Positions 1-8,046 of a stretch of DNA of 64,000 nt are shown here, piece by piece. The notes beneath the pieces were generated by a model. That model saw only the letters and a list, made by a program, of their open reading frames with translations. It was not told the origin of the DNA and ran no database searches. Both the position numbers and the translations under genes were made by a program. Source of the stretch: Elizabethkingia miricola. Its GTDB lineage: Bacteria; Bacteroidota; Bacteroidia; Flavobacteriales; Weeksellaceae. Within the stretch, counting starts at the first letter, position 1, and every line of letters begins with the position of its first letter. Where the stretch lies: contig NZ_LSGQ01000001.1 in NCBI RefSeq assembly GCF_001675285.1, positions 62,001 through 126,000 of the forward strand, given 5' to 3'.

Positions 1-427
1 TCTGAAAACCTATGCTCAGGAGCTTCAGGGAAAAATTATTATTGATGTTTCTAATCCTATTGCTCCTGATGAGAATGGTGGATTCAAAAAGATTATCAGT
101 GAAAACGAATCTGCCGGAAAAAATCTTTCGGCGCTATTACCCCCCAATACAATTCTGATAAAAGCATTTGGCACACTAGCAGCTGCAACATTAACAAATG
201 CGGCATTCAATACACCTGAAAGAAAAGTTCTCTTTTATGCTTCTGACAATATTAAGTCTAATAAAGTTGTAGAAGAACTTATTACAGCAAGTGGATTTGT
301 TCCATTCCATATCGGAGGAATTGATCAGTCCATTCGCATTGAGGTATTTGGAGATCTTCACGAATTTGGAGCGCTTGGAAAAACCGTTACATTGGATGAA
401 GCCAGACAAATAGTAATCAATTCATAA
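1..427 (+). CDS. NADP-dependent oxidoreductase (F420-reductase-like), 3' part
   Basis: Open from the window edge, frame starting at base 2, to a TAA at 425-427; the N-terminal dinucleotide-binding loop lies outside. The visible part has the pattern IIIDVSNPI followed by a variable loop and KAFGT, typical of the NADPH-dependent F420 reductase/NADP oxidoreductase fold (PF03807), then a C-terminal segment ending in an FGDLHEFG stretch. These are cytosolic Rossmann enzymes that reduce or oxidise small substrates with NADP; the substrate cannot be told from here. The DUF4440 lipoprotein starts 15 bases downstream on the same strand, so the two may be co-transcribed. Family fairly sure, function open. 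Confidence 0.7.
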   Translation, partial: LKTYAQELQGKIIIDVSNPIAPDENGGFKKIISENESAGKNLSALLPPNTILIKAFGTLAAATLTNAAFNTPERKVLFYASDNIKSNKVVEELITASGFVPFHIGGIDQSIRIEVFGDLHEFGALGKTVTLDEARQIVINS

Positions 428-441
428 TCAATACATCCAAT

Positions 442-924
442 ATGAGAATCTTAGTAATAGCAATTCTGTTATTATCAGCTCAGTCATGTCAGAATAAAAC
501 AGAAATGCAGAGCACCAATCAAAATCAAATCAAAATGGAAAACTCAGCAGAAAAAGCATCAATTGAGAACGTTTTATATACTTATGGAGATGCTTTAAAT
601 ACAGCCGATGTAAGTAAGGTATTACATGTATATACACAGGACGGAGTATTTATGCCTACTACCCTTCCTACCGCTACAGGAACGGAGCAATTGAAAGAAT
701 CATACAGCAATATTTTTAAAACCATACGGTTAAATGTAAAGTTTAATATTGAAGAGGTTCTTGTAAATGGAGATATAGCATTTGCCAGAACATCTTCAAA
801 GGGAAATGTCATTATAAATGCAACCGATCAATCCATGCCTGAAGAAAACAGAGAGTTTTTCTTATTAAAAAAGGAAAATGGAAAATGGAAAATATTCAGA
901 TATATGTTTAATAAATCTGAATAG
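442..924 (+). CDS. DUF4440/SnoaL-like lipoprotein
   Basis: 160 residues. The N-terminus is a lipoprotein signal (hydrophobic stretch then SAQSC, cysteine 16 as the lipidated residue), so the product is probably exported and membrane anchored. From about residue 38 it follows the cystatin-like NTF2/SnoaL fold of DUF4440: an early helix with YGDALNTAD, then DGVFMP, then alternating strands ending in NGKWKIFRY. Proteins of this group are often annotated as SgcJ/EcaC family, but no catalytic function is established for most. No catalytic motif can be named here. A bidirectional terminator follows. Confidence 0.7.
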   Translation: MRILVIAILLLSAQSCQNKTEMQSTNQNQIKMENSAEKASIENVLYTYGDALNTADVSKVLHVYTQDGVFMPTTLPTATGTEQLKESYSNIFKTIRLNVKFNIEEVLVNGDIAFARTSSKGNVIINATDQSMPEENREFFLLKKENGKWKIFRYMFNKSE

Positions 925-938
925 GTCATACGATTAAT

Positions 939-973
939 AAAAAAGCCCTCAACTAAAAAGTAAGGGCTTTTTT
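939..973. terminator. Bidirectional intrinsic terminator
   Basis: Inverted repeat with arms AAAAAAGCCCT (939-949) and AGGGCTTTTTT (963-973). Runs of A on the left and T on the right let it serve both the DUF4440 gene and the convergent chitinase gene, which ends at 975. Confidence 0.8.
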
Positions 974-974
974 A

Positions 975-2069
975 TTAAAATTCAATAGCGTCTAATAATC
1001 CATCTTTTGGTGCATCACTGGCTAGTTCCCAGAACATAATACCACCCAGACGTTGCTTTTTGATATAATCAGTTTTTATCTTAATCGATTTCTTGTTATC
1101 ACCGGTAGCAAAAAGCTTTTTCTCTGCATTGAACCAATAAGGCACCGATGCTGTCGAATCCCAATAAGCCACAAAGCCATCGGATTCCATAGTATCTTTA
1201 TTATTTTTATAATCTTTTCCACTTACAAACTTAGCCGCTTTAAACAAGCCATTATCACTGGTATCTTCTACCTGAAAATAGCGGGTATAGAAAGGCACAC
1301 CAACAACAACTTTACTTAAAGGAAATTTATATTTTCTGAAAAAATCTACAGCTCTGTCTATAGACTCGTCCTGAGATCTGTTAGAATATAATGCAGACTG
1401 ATGCCCTGTTTCAGTAGAATAACCATGCACAAGATCGTAGCTCATAAGATTCACGAAATCCAAGTATGGATTAACTTTCTGCCATTCAATAGATTTCTCA
1501 AAGAAATCACCAAATCCTCCGGCTGCAAATGTAATCAGTTTAGTCTTGCCCAATTCTTTACGTAACTGTATAACAAGATCCGTAAAGTTTGGCTTATCCT
1601 GATCCTGGTATAAATGCTCTGGCGGTCCTTTTATTGCAGGATATTCCCAGTCTAAATCGATTCCGTCCAGTTTAAAGTGATCGATAAATGCCTTTGTTGA
1701 CTTTGCGAATTCTATTCTTTTGTTCTTATCCGAGAATGTTGCAGAACAGGTAAAACATCCTGTCCACCCTCCTAAAGCGATCATTGTTTTTAGTTTGGGA
1801 TGCTTTTTCTTTAATTCGGCAAAGGTTTTTAGCATCACAGTGTCTTTTTTCTTGTTGATACTAATCTTTCCTTCATTATCCAAATGGGCAAATCCGTAAA
1901 TAAGGTGGGTAACTTTCTTAAGGTCATACTGCATTAAAGAAGTACTATCCGAAGAAATATAAGCCACTACCTTATATTGTTTTTGCTGCCCAAAAGCTAT
2001 ATTCAAACTGAATGTAAGAAACAGGAAAAAGGCTATTTTCCTAAAAGAAATTGTAAAGTTGTTATTCAT
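975..2069 (-). CDS. Secreted glycoside hydrolase family 18 chitinase
   Basis: 364 residues with a signal peptide ending near FGQQ (about residue 28). The GH18 TIM barrel is clear: the ALGGWTG strand (98-104) matches the SxGG motif and DGIDLDWE (135-142) is the DxxDxDxE catalytic motif with E142 as proton donor. Later barrel strands FVNLMSYDL and the C-terminal GGIMFWEL are also typical. It should cut beta-1,4-GlcNAc polymers outside the cytoplasm; an endo-N-acetylglucosaminidase-like activity within GH18 is an alternative. No separate chitin-binding module is visible. A weak -7 match (TATCTTTA, 2094 to 2087 on the minus strand) lies upstream. Monocistronic. Confidence 0.88.
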   Translation of the reverse strand: MNNNFTISFRKIAFFLFLTFSLNIAFGQQKQYKVVAYISSDSTSLMQYDLKKVTHLIYGFAHLDNEGKISINKKKDTVMLKTFAELKKKHPKLKTMIALGGWTGCFTCSATFSDKNKRIEFAKSTKAFIDHFKLDGIDLDWEYPAIKGPPEHLYQDQDKPNFTDLVIQLRKELGKTKLITFAAGGFGDFFEKSIEWQKVNPYLDFVNLMSYDLVHGYSTETGHQSALYSNRSQDESIDRAVDFFRKYKFPLSKVVVGVPFYTRYFQVEDTSDNGLFKAAKFVSGKDYKNNKDTMESDGFVAYWDSTASVPYWFNAEKKLFATGDNKKSIKIKTDYIKKQRLGGIMFWELASDAPKDGLLDAIEF

Positions 2070-2170
2070 AATTTTAGTTTTCCAGACTAAAGATAATGAA
2101 TTTAAACAAAACGGGATAAAATCAAAAAAATCACAGCCTTATCAAAGTTTAAAACCTGGCATAGCTTTTT

Positions 2171-2312
2171 AGAGCCTGTTTAAATTTTGATCAAAAAAAA
2201 TATTAGACTTCGACAGGCTCAGCCTGACACTCCTAAAAGGAAGCTATTTTGGACAGGCAATATCACTCTGAGCCTGTCGAAGAGTATTAACAATAAAATT
2301 TAAACAGGCTCT
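2171..2312. repeat. Nested palindromic intergenic repeat (MITE/REP-like)
   Basis: About 142 bases with two nested perfect inverted repeats. The outer arms are 18 bases (AGAGCCTGTTTAAATTTT at 2171-2188 and its complement at 2295-2312). The inner arms are 15 bases (CTTCGACAGGCTCAG at 2208-2222 and its complement at 2268-2282). It codes for nothing and fills most of the 343-base gap between chitinase and the next gene. From memory, the TCGACAGGCTCAG arm recurs between genes in many Bacteroidota genomes; only one copy is in this window. The remaining gap (2313-2412) shows nothing I can name. Confidence 0.8.
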
Positions 2313-2412
2313 TATATCAGATCCATACTTCTTTTGATCTTTTTGTAGCTACATTAGCAGGGGTAGATTATTTTCACAATAATTTTCCGATGATCAATCT
2401 ACTCTGCAGCAC

Positions 2413-2889
2413 TTATAATTCCCATATAGAAACGGCAACTGTATACTCCGCTAAATTACTGTTGCTATCTACTGTATAACGACCTGTTTTTGGATCCGTT
2501 CCGGACTTCATCTTACCCGACATTTTCACATCAAGTTCATATAGAGATCCGTTCTCACCTTCTTGTTTTCTTATGACACCGCTGCCTCCATGTTCGGTCT
2601 CATAATGCCCCATAAAAGGAACTAGTTTCGGCATTTTGTATTTTTCTCGCAAAAGTTTTTCAATCCTTGCATGATCTTTACCCGCTACGCTATAGTAGGC
2701 AGTTGTCATAAGCTGAGAAAGTTCCTTAGGTTCCTCGCATCTTTCAAATTTAAGACCCTTTATAGGTTCTGCATAAGCTTTTAGTAGATCACACTCAAAC
2801 GGAGCTTTTGTTAAATCCTTTTGCTGGCCGCTAAAAGCCAAAGGAAGCAATAAGCCCAGTAACATTAAATAATAGCTCTTGTATTTCAT
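2413..2889 (-). CDS. Secreted protein of unknown function
   Basis: 158 residues. The N-terminus is a Sec signal peptide (MKYKSYYLMLLGLLLPLAFS then GQQ). The mature part has two cysteines (FECDLL and FERCEEP) that could form a disulfide in the periplasm, then a basic helical segment and a beta-rich tail. I do not recognise the family. It is preceded by an AT-rich leader and transcribed alone, the next gene on this strand ending 43 bases upstream of its start. Confidence 0.6.
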   Translation of the reverse strand: MKYKSYYLMLLGLLLPLAFSGQQKDLTKAPFECDLLKAYAEPIKGLKFERCEEPKELSQLMTTAYYSVAGKDHARIEKLLREKYKMPKLVPFMGHYETEHGGSGVIRKQEGENGSLYELDVKMSGKMKSGTDPKTGRYTVDSNSNLAEYTVAVSIWEL

Positions 2890-2932
2890 CTTTATTTGGA
2901 TTTTATACCGATTATATATTTATATCTGAAAA

Positions 2933-3994
2933 TTAAAACTTACCATTTTCCTGAATAAATCCGAACCTGTTATTACCTTCGTTTTTAATAATCTCTATTT
3001 CCTGTGTTATCACCTCTTCAAGTGAAGAAGCTACTACATTTCTTGTCCAGCCTTCATTCTGTAACTCGATAATCTGTCCGAAATTTCCTTTCTCACTTGG
3101 ATCTGTATCAATTAGCAGGTAATCACCATTTCGTCCCTCCGCAAAAGGAATCCATTTTGGATTTGCATAGTTAACAGCTTTTACTTTATCAGAATATCCT
3201 TCCCTCATTTCCGCACCCAATACTTCATCGTCGTTTAAGTCCTGTATCTCTTCCCATTCATCTATAATCTTTTCGAACGGCAACAAGTCATAGCTCCAAC
3301 CATTTACACTAAAGCTAAAAGCTGAAGTTACAGCATTCCATCTTACATTATGTACTTTATAGAAATTCAACAGAACCCCGGGTAACGGTACCTCCAATTG
3401 TACTTCTGTTTCATGCATTTGCCCGGCGGTAATACCGTGAGTGAGATTATAATAAGCATTGTCTTCATCTACATATTCTTTGATGACAGCAATCCATTTA
3501 CTCCATAGTACAGCCAAATCTTCGAATCCTGCATCCAGTGGCAGTGATTCCAAAGTCTTTGCCTCTCCTTTTGTATAGGCTTCTATAGATACTGTATTAA
3601 ATACTCCGTCTTCTATGTCCAGCCATAAACTATGGTTATTAAAAACAAATGCTCCGTTTGGATCATCATCCCACAATTTTATACGCTTATCTTTATTATT
3701 GATATAATATTCTTTTATATCTGTCCCATTGAGTAAGAGTTCTCCTATAAAAACCTTTTCAGGGGAATGCTCATAATCTTCTGCCTCGAAGACTACATCA
3801 ACAGTCTCGGCCAAATTCCCTTCCTTAGAATACGCTTTTAGCCCCAATTCCGACCAGGTATAAACAGTATTATACTCTCCGGCAAAAACGCGGGCTTCGC
3901 CCAGGATATTTTCCAGTTCATTTATAGGCAGCGGAAGAGCGATGGAATTTCCGTTAATATCAAAACTATCAGCTGTGAAACAAATTCTGGTCAT
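2933..3994 (-). CDS. SMI1/KNR4 (SUKH) family protein
   Basis: 353 residues, no signal peptide, strongly acidic. The C-terminal half (about 195-345) carries the SMI1/KNR4 signature: LLNFYKVHNV near its start, then NPKWIPFAEGRNGDYLLID and GQIIEL. The N-terminal 190 residues are a separate beta-rich domain that I cannot name (LLNGTDIKEYY, WLDIEDGVF). SUKH proteins often act as immunity proteins to polymorphic toxins, but many stand alone; no toxin gene is next to this one, so an immunity role is only a possibility. Cytosolic. Confidence 0.65.
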   Translation of the reverse strand: MTRICFTADSFDINGNSIALPLPINELENILGEARVFAGEYNTVYTWSELGLKAYSKEGNLAETVDVVFEAEDYEHSPEKVFIGELLLNGTDIKEYYINNKDKRIKLWDDDPNGAFVFNNHSLWLDIEDGVFNTVSIEAYTKGEAKTLESLPLDAGFEDLAVLWSKWIAVIKEYVDEDNAYYNLTHGITAGQMHETEVQLEVPLPGVLLNFYKVHNVRWNAVTSAFSFSVNGWSYDLLPFEKIIDEWEEIQDLNDDEVLGAEMREGYSDKVKAVNYANPKWIPFAEGRNGDYLLIDTDPSEKGNFGQIIELQNEGWTRNVVASSLEEVITQEIEIIKNEGNNRFGFIQENGKF

Positions 3995-4028
3995 ATATAC
4001 TCTTTTTAGCGAATATAATCATTTAAAC

Positions 4029-4057
4029 ACAAAAAAGCACCGCAACAGCGGTGCTTT
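4029..4057 (-). terminator. Intrinsic terminator of rny
   Basis: Inverted repeat AAAGCACCGC (4034-4043) / GCGGTGCTTT (4048-4057); read on the minus strand it ends in a run of six U. It lies just after the rny stop codon. Confidence 0.8.
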
Positions 4058-4089
4058 ATATTTATTATTTAACTGAATAGCTCAGTCTG

Positions 4090-5661
4090 TTATCTTGCGA
4101 TATTTACAGCTCTTGTTTCACGGATTACCGTTACTTTTACCTGTCCAGGATATGTTAACTCATTCTGAATTTTCTCGGAGATATCATAGGAAAGCTGTGC
4201 TGCTACGTCGTCGTTCACTTTACCACTCTCTACCATTACACGAAGTTCTCTACCAGCCTGAATTGCAAATGCACTGGATACCCCGTCGAAGCTTAATGCT
4301 GCAGCTTCAAGGTCTTTAAGTCTCTGCATGTAAGATTCCAGTACCTGTCTTCTTGCACCAGGTCTTGCACCTGAGATAGCATCGGCAACCTGAATAATCG
4401 GAGATAATAAAGAAGTCATCTCGATTTCATCGTGGTGAGCCCCAATTGCATTAATAACCTCCGGATTTTCACCGAACTTCTCTGCCCACTGCATTCCTAA
4501 AAGTGCGTGTGGAAGCTCAGATTCCTGTTCAGGAACTTTACCTATATCGTGTAATAAACCTGCTCTCTTAGCCAGTTTTACATTTAATCCTAACTCTGCA
4601 GCCATTGTAGCAGCAATATTTGCTACTTCTCTGGAGTGTTGTAATAAGTTTTGTCCATATGAAGAACGGTACTTCATTCTACCTACAATCTTAACCAATT
4701 CCGGGTGAAGACCGTGGATTCCTAAATCTAAGATTGTTCTCTTACCTACTTCAATAATCTCCTCTTCGATCTGTTTCGTTGTTTTATTTACAACTTCTTC
4801 AATTCTTGCCGGGTGAATACGTCCGTCGGTTACTAAGCGGTGTAAAGATAATCTTGCAATTTCTCTTCTTACCGGATCAAAACATGAAAGCAAAATAGCT
4901 TCCGGAGTATCGTCTACAATAATCTCTACCCCTGTAGCAGCTTCCAAAGCTCTGATGTTACGCCCTTCACGGCCGATAATTCTACCTTTAATTTCATCGG
5001 ATTCGATGTTGAATACAGACACAGAGTTCTCAATTGCCTGCTCTGTACCGATTCTCTGAATAGTCTGAATAACAATTTTACGAGCTTCGTTTTTCGCATT
5101 CAGTTTTGCTTCATCCATTACATTGGTAACAAAAGCCTGTGCTTTGGATTTAGCCTCTCCTTTCATTGCTTCTACCAATTCAGCCTTAGCTTCATCAGCA
5201 GAATATCCTGAAATCTTTTGTAATAGTTCAACTTTCTGAGCAGTGGCAGTAGCCAGTTCCTGCTGGCGGATCTCCATTTGCTCAATTTTCTTTTCAAGAT
5301 CCTGATTCTGACGGGTAAGATCTTTCTCTAATTTCCCGACTTTAGAAAGCTCATCATTAAGCTTATTTTCTTTGTCCTTTGTTCTTTTTTCAGCCTCCTG
5401 CATTTTCTTTTCACGCTGCTGAATATTGCTGTCATGCTCGGCTTTTAGTTCAAGAAACTTTTCTTTAGCTTGTACATTTTTTTCCTTCTTTATACTTTCT
5501 GCTTGTACATTTGCCTTTTCTACAAGGTTTTCTGCACTTTTTTTGGCGTCTTCAATAATAAATCGGGCTTTGGAGTTTAGCGAACTTTTCGATAGTAAAA
5601 AGCCAACCAGTGCTCCTATAACGAGGCATAAAATGCCGACAATGATGATAGTGGTTGTCAT
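4090..5661 (-). CDS. rny: Ribonuclease Y
   Basis: 523 residues, the usual length. Domain order is textbook: a single N-terminal membrane helix (about 4-23), a long charged coiled coil (about 30-150), a KH domain with the GREG loop at 230-233, and an HD domain with the metal-binding His-Asp pair at 371-372 in [10 protein letters not shown]. RNase Y is a membrane-tethered endoribonuclease that starts mRNA decay. The gene follows zapA and the 6S RNA on the same strand. No -7 element is evident directly upstream, so it may be expressed by read-through from the zapA promoter or from a site inside the 6S region. Confidence 0.96.
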   Translation of the reverse strand: MTTTIIIVGILCLVIGALVGFLLSKSSLNSKARFIIEDAKKSAENLVEKANVQAESIKKEKNVQAKEKFLELKAEHDSNIQQREKKMQEAEKRTKDKENKLNDELSKVGKLEKDLTRQNQDLEKKIEQMEIRQQELATATAQKVELLQKISGYSADEAKAELVEAMKGEAKSKAQAFVTNVMDEAKLNAKNEARKIVIQTIQRIGTEQAIENSVSVFNIESDEIKGRIIGREGRNIRALEAATGVEIIVDDTPEAILLSCFDPVRREIARLSLHRLVTDGRIHPARIEEVVNKTTKQIEEEIIEVGKRTILDLGIHGLHPELVKIVGRMKYRSSYGQNLLQHSREVANIAATMAAELGLNVKLAKRAGLLHDIGKVPEQESELPHALLGMQWAEKFGENPEVINAIGAHHDEIEMTSLLSPIIQVADAISGARPGARRQVLESYMQRLKDLEAAALSFDGVSSAFAIQAGRELRVMVESGKVNDDVAAQLSYDISEKIQNELTYPGQVKVTVIRETRAVNIAR

Positions 5662-5717
5662 ATATATAGTTTAATTTTCTTTTTTTATTTCCTTTTTTGT
5701 TTCTGTTTTTACACCAT

Positions 5718-5889
5718 AAAAAAAGCCCACATCAGCTCTATTGATTAGAGTAAACTCCGAATCTACACGATTTGAGCTGATTTTTACTGTCTGTAATCCG
5801 GATAAATCCGGCACGCCATTCAGTAAACATTCGCTCGGCAAATTGTTTGCGTTGAGTTTACCTGCTTGTGTTAGAACTAATGTAGGCAG
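5718..5889 (-). ncRNA. ssrS: 6S RNA (6S-Flavo type)
   Basis: About 170 nt on the minus strand between zapA and rny. The 5' segment GCCUACAUUAGUUCU (from 5887) pairs over 15 positions, allowing G-U, with AGAGCUGAUGUGGGC (ending at 5725), giving the long closing stem. The middle is a largely unpaired bubble flanked by smaller helices, and a run of U (5724 to 5718) follows the closing stem as a terminator. That shape, which mimics an open promoter, together with the zapA neighbourhood, identifies 6S RNA, which binds the housekeeping RNA polymerase. No covariance search was run. Confidence 0.8.
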
Positions 5890-5906
5890 TCGTTAAAAGA
5901 CGAATA

Positions 5907-6200
5907 TTATAATTCCTCTAATTCGTTTTGCAATAAATTATTCAAATGAATTAACTTTTCATTTGAAATGCTTATATTCTTTTCGTCGTTAAGTTTATTA
6001 ATCTCTGCATTGGTACCCAGTCTCAAGGCACACATTGCTAAAGCATCCTGTTTATCATTAACGGCGAAATTCGCTTCAAATTCCTTTATCATATCCTCTA
6101 TCTGTTTCCCTACCTTACGCAGTGTTTCTTCCTCAGCTGCGGGAACGTTCAACGGATAGTTTCTTCCGGCTATATTGATGGTTATTCTTCTAAAATCCAT
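5907..6200 (-). CDS. zapA: Cell division protein ZapA
   Basis: 97 residues from the ATG at 6200. An upstream in-frame extension to 6233 would run into the preceding gene and is not used. The start MDFRRITINIAGRNYPL is the ZapA N-terminal strand pair, followed by EEETLRKVGKQIEDMI and a C-terminal helix that would form the tetrameric coiled coil. ZapA bundles FtsZ filaments at midcell. Its ATG overlaps the stop of the upstream coiled-coil gene (TAATG), so translation is probably coupled. The pairing of zapA with 6S RNA is also seen in other bacteria. Confidence 0.85.
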   Translation of the reverse strand: MDFRRITINIAGRNYPLNVPAAEEETLRKVGKQIEDMIKEFEANFAVNDKQDALAMCALRLGTNAEINKLNDEKNISISNEKLIHLNNLLQNELEEL

Positions 6201-6502
6201 TATATGCCCGTGTTTTGAAGTTGTGCTATACAAGAATCTATCTCTTTTACCAACCTGTTGATGTGGTTTTTCATCAATCGGTTATGTTCCGGATTACCTG
6301 ATATAGCAGACATTAATTTTATTCTTCTCTGTTCTTCCTGTAATTCTTCATTTTTGCTGCTTTCATCTTCATATTTCGTCCTCAGCTTTTCATATTTATC
6401 CGAAAGCTCTGCATATTTTTCTGAAAGATTCTTATAATTAGCTGTTAACCTAAGAATCTTTTTCTCCAGTGATACAAAATTGCTTTCTAAATCCTTCAGC
6501 AT
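6200..6502 (-). CDS. Small coiled-coil protein upstream of zapA
   Basis: 100 residues, no signal peptide. Residues 1-60 form a continuous heptad-like coiled coil rich in Glu, Lys, Leu and Tyr, followed by a short polar segment (GNPEHNRLMKNHI) and a terminal helix. The 1-base overlap with zapA (TAATG) argues for a shared function in division. It resembles ZapB only in being a short coiled coil; I see no sequence motif that would prove homology. A good promoter lies 30 bases upstream, so this gene heads the operon. Confidence 0.7.
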   Translation of the reverse strand: MLKDLESNFVSLEKKILRLTANYKNLSEKYAELSDKYEKLRTKYEDESSKNEELQEEQRRIKLMSAISGNPEHNRLMKNHINRLVKEIDSCIAQLQNTGI

Positions 6503-6531
6503 TTTCGAAGTTTATAATTCTAACCTAAAAG

Positions 6532-6539
6532 CAAAAGTA
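6532..6539 (-). promoter_or_regulatory. -7 element of the coiled-coil/zapA operon
   Basis: TACTTTTG on the minus strand matches the Bacteroidota TAnnTTTG box, about 30 bases before the ATG. No convincing -33 TTG is present. Confidence 0.5.
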
Positions 6540-6627
6540 ACAAATTAATTTAACATTTGTTAATGTTTGCTCCAATTTTATTTTATCAGCCTATCGCCCC
6601 AATAGACAAAGCTGATCTGTTTATTTT

Positions 6628-7353
6628 TTACTTTGTTGCTTTATAAATAGTTGCGATTCCGAAAGTCAGTTTTTTATATTCAACTTTAGAAAATCCTAAA
6701 TTCAGCAATATATTTTTCATCTTCTCACCATAAGGGAATGCATTTACAGAATCCGGCAGATAAGTATATGCGCGGCTGTCTTTAGAAATCAGCTTTCCGA
6801 TATTTGGCAGAATATTTTTGAAATAAAACATGTAAAACGGCCCTAAGAAACCTTCAACTTTGGAAAATTCCAAAATAAATACGTTTCCGTTTGTTTTTAC
6901 AACTCTTTTCATTTCAGCAAGCCCTTTTTCAAGATTTTCGAAGTTTCTTACGCCAAATGCAGCTGTAATCGCATCGAACTCATTATCCTTGAAGGGCATA
7001 TGCTCTGCATCTCCTTTTATCATCTGGATTTTGTCCTGAAGGCCTGCTTTTTTCACTTTCTCCACCCCAACATTCAGCATTTGCTGAGACAGGTCATATC
7101 CAACAACATCAGCACCTGTTCCTTTTTGTATGGTCAATGCCAGATCTCCTGTACCTGTTGCTACATCCAGAATCCTGTTTGGGCTGTCAATTTTAAGCCA
7201 CTTTACCAGCTTGTTTCTCCATGTAACATCTATTTTCATGGACAAAACGTGGTTAAGCAAATCATATTTAGGGGCAATGTTATCAAACATTTCCTCTACC
7301 TGATTTTTCTTACTTTGTTCTGAATTATATGGGGTTATTGTATTATGTTCCAA
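6628..7353 (-). CDS. menG: Demethylmenaquinone methyltransferase
   Basis: 241 residues. A class I SAM methyltransferase of the UbiE/MenG type: ILDVATGTGDLAL is the SAM loop, VVGYDLSQQML the acidic loop, and FGVRNF with FILEFSKV are UbiE signatures. It methylates demethylmenaquinone in the last step of menaquinone synthesis; Flavobacteriia use menaquinone only, so menG is a better name than ubiE. It follows the 189-residue membrane protein gene after 10 bases and should share its promoter at 7953-7960. Confidence 0.92.
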   Translation of the reverse strand: MEHNTITPYNSEQSKKNQVEEMFDNIAPKYDLLNHVLSMKIDVTWRNKLVKWLKIDSPNRILDVATGTGDLALTIQKGTGADVVGYDLSQQMLNVGVEKVKKAGLQDKIQMIKGDAEHMPFKDNEFDAITAAFGVRNFENLEKGLAEMKRVVKTNGNVFILEFSKVEGFLGPFYMFYFKNILPNIGKLISKDSRAYTYLPDSVNAFPYGEKMKNILLNLGFSKVEYKKLTFGIATIYKATK

Positions 7354-7363
7354 AATATTGTTT

Positions 7364-7933
7364 TTATTCGTTATAATAATCTTTGTAGTAGTTTAAGAAG
7401 TCCTGCTTTCTGAATATTTTTGTTCTGGATTCTACCTTCTGAATATTCTTAATCACTTTATCATATTCTTCATTGATGTTGTAGTAGAAATCTTCAGTAT
7501 ACAGTTTGTTTATCTTCTTAGCATCGGTAAAAAGAGTTTCTCCGTCTACAACAATATTATGTTTTGCCCGAAGCGAATCTTTATTCAGATTGTATCCGTA
7601 GTACTGTCTGTTTACATAATAATCCTTGTGAGCAATATTCAGTAAACCACGCAGCTTGTTTACAGTAAAAGCAGAATCATAAAGCATTTTTTTATTCTTA
7701 TCAAATACTTTTATGTTATTCTGACCTTTATTAAGGTCTACTGTCACATACTGTCCGGAAGCAATAATATTCTCTTCCCCGTTATTCACTTTAAAGTAAA
7801 AAGTATCAGGAGTGGGATTGTCTACCAGGTAATGGTTTTCTTTTTTTAAATAGATATAGTAAACAGCAAAAGCCACGACCGCAGCCAACACTGAAAAAAT
7901 AAGGCCTTTCGCCGATGCACCAAGCTTCTTCAT
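7364..7933 (-). CDS. Membrane-anchored protein of unknown function
   Basis: 189 residues. One membrane helix near the N-terminus (about residues 10-27, GLIFSVLAAVVAFAVYYIYL) with a short basic N-terminus, so the rest should lie outside the cytoplasm. The outer part is rich in Tyr, Asn and Lys and has no cysteines or motif that I know. It starts the operon that continues into menG, but nothing links it to quinone chemistry apart from that position. Confidence 0.6.
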   Translation of the reverse strand: MKKLGASAKGLIFSVLAAVVAFAVYYIYLKKENHYLVDNPTPDTFYFKVNNGEENIIASGQYVTVDLNKGQNNIKVFDKNKKMLYDSAFTVNKLRGLLNIAHKDYYVNRQYYGYNLNKDSLRAKHNIVVDGETLFTDAKKINKLYTEDFYYNINEEYDKVIKNIQKVESRTKIFRKQDFLNYYKDYYNE

Positions 7934-7952
7934 ACGTCAAAAATAAGCTCTG

Positions 7953-7960
7953 CAAAGTTA
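7953..7960 (-). promoter_or_regulatory. -7 element for the membrane protein/menG operon
   Basis: TAACTTTG on the minus strand, 19 bases before the ATG at 7933. It is divergent from the KAS III promoter 40 bases away. Confidence 0.5.
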
Positions 7961-7999
7961 ATAATAATTTTGTTTTCACTATTATATATATTTAATTCT

Positions 8000-8007
8000 T
8001 ACCTTTG
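8000..8007 (+). promoter_or_regulatory. -7 element for the KAS III-like gene
   Basis: TACCTTTG matches TAnnTTTG and lies 39 bases before the ATG at 8047, in an AT-rich stretch. The -33 box is not clear. Confidence 0.5.
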
Positions 8008-8046
8008 CCAACTATTAATAATTTACTTTTTATATATTAAAAACTG

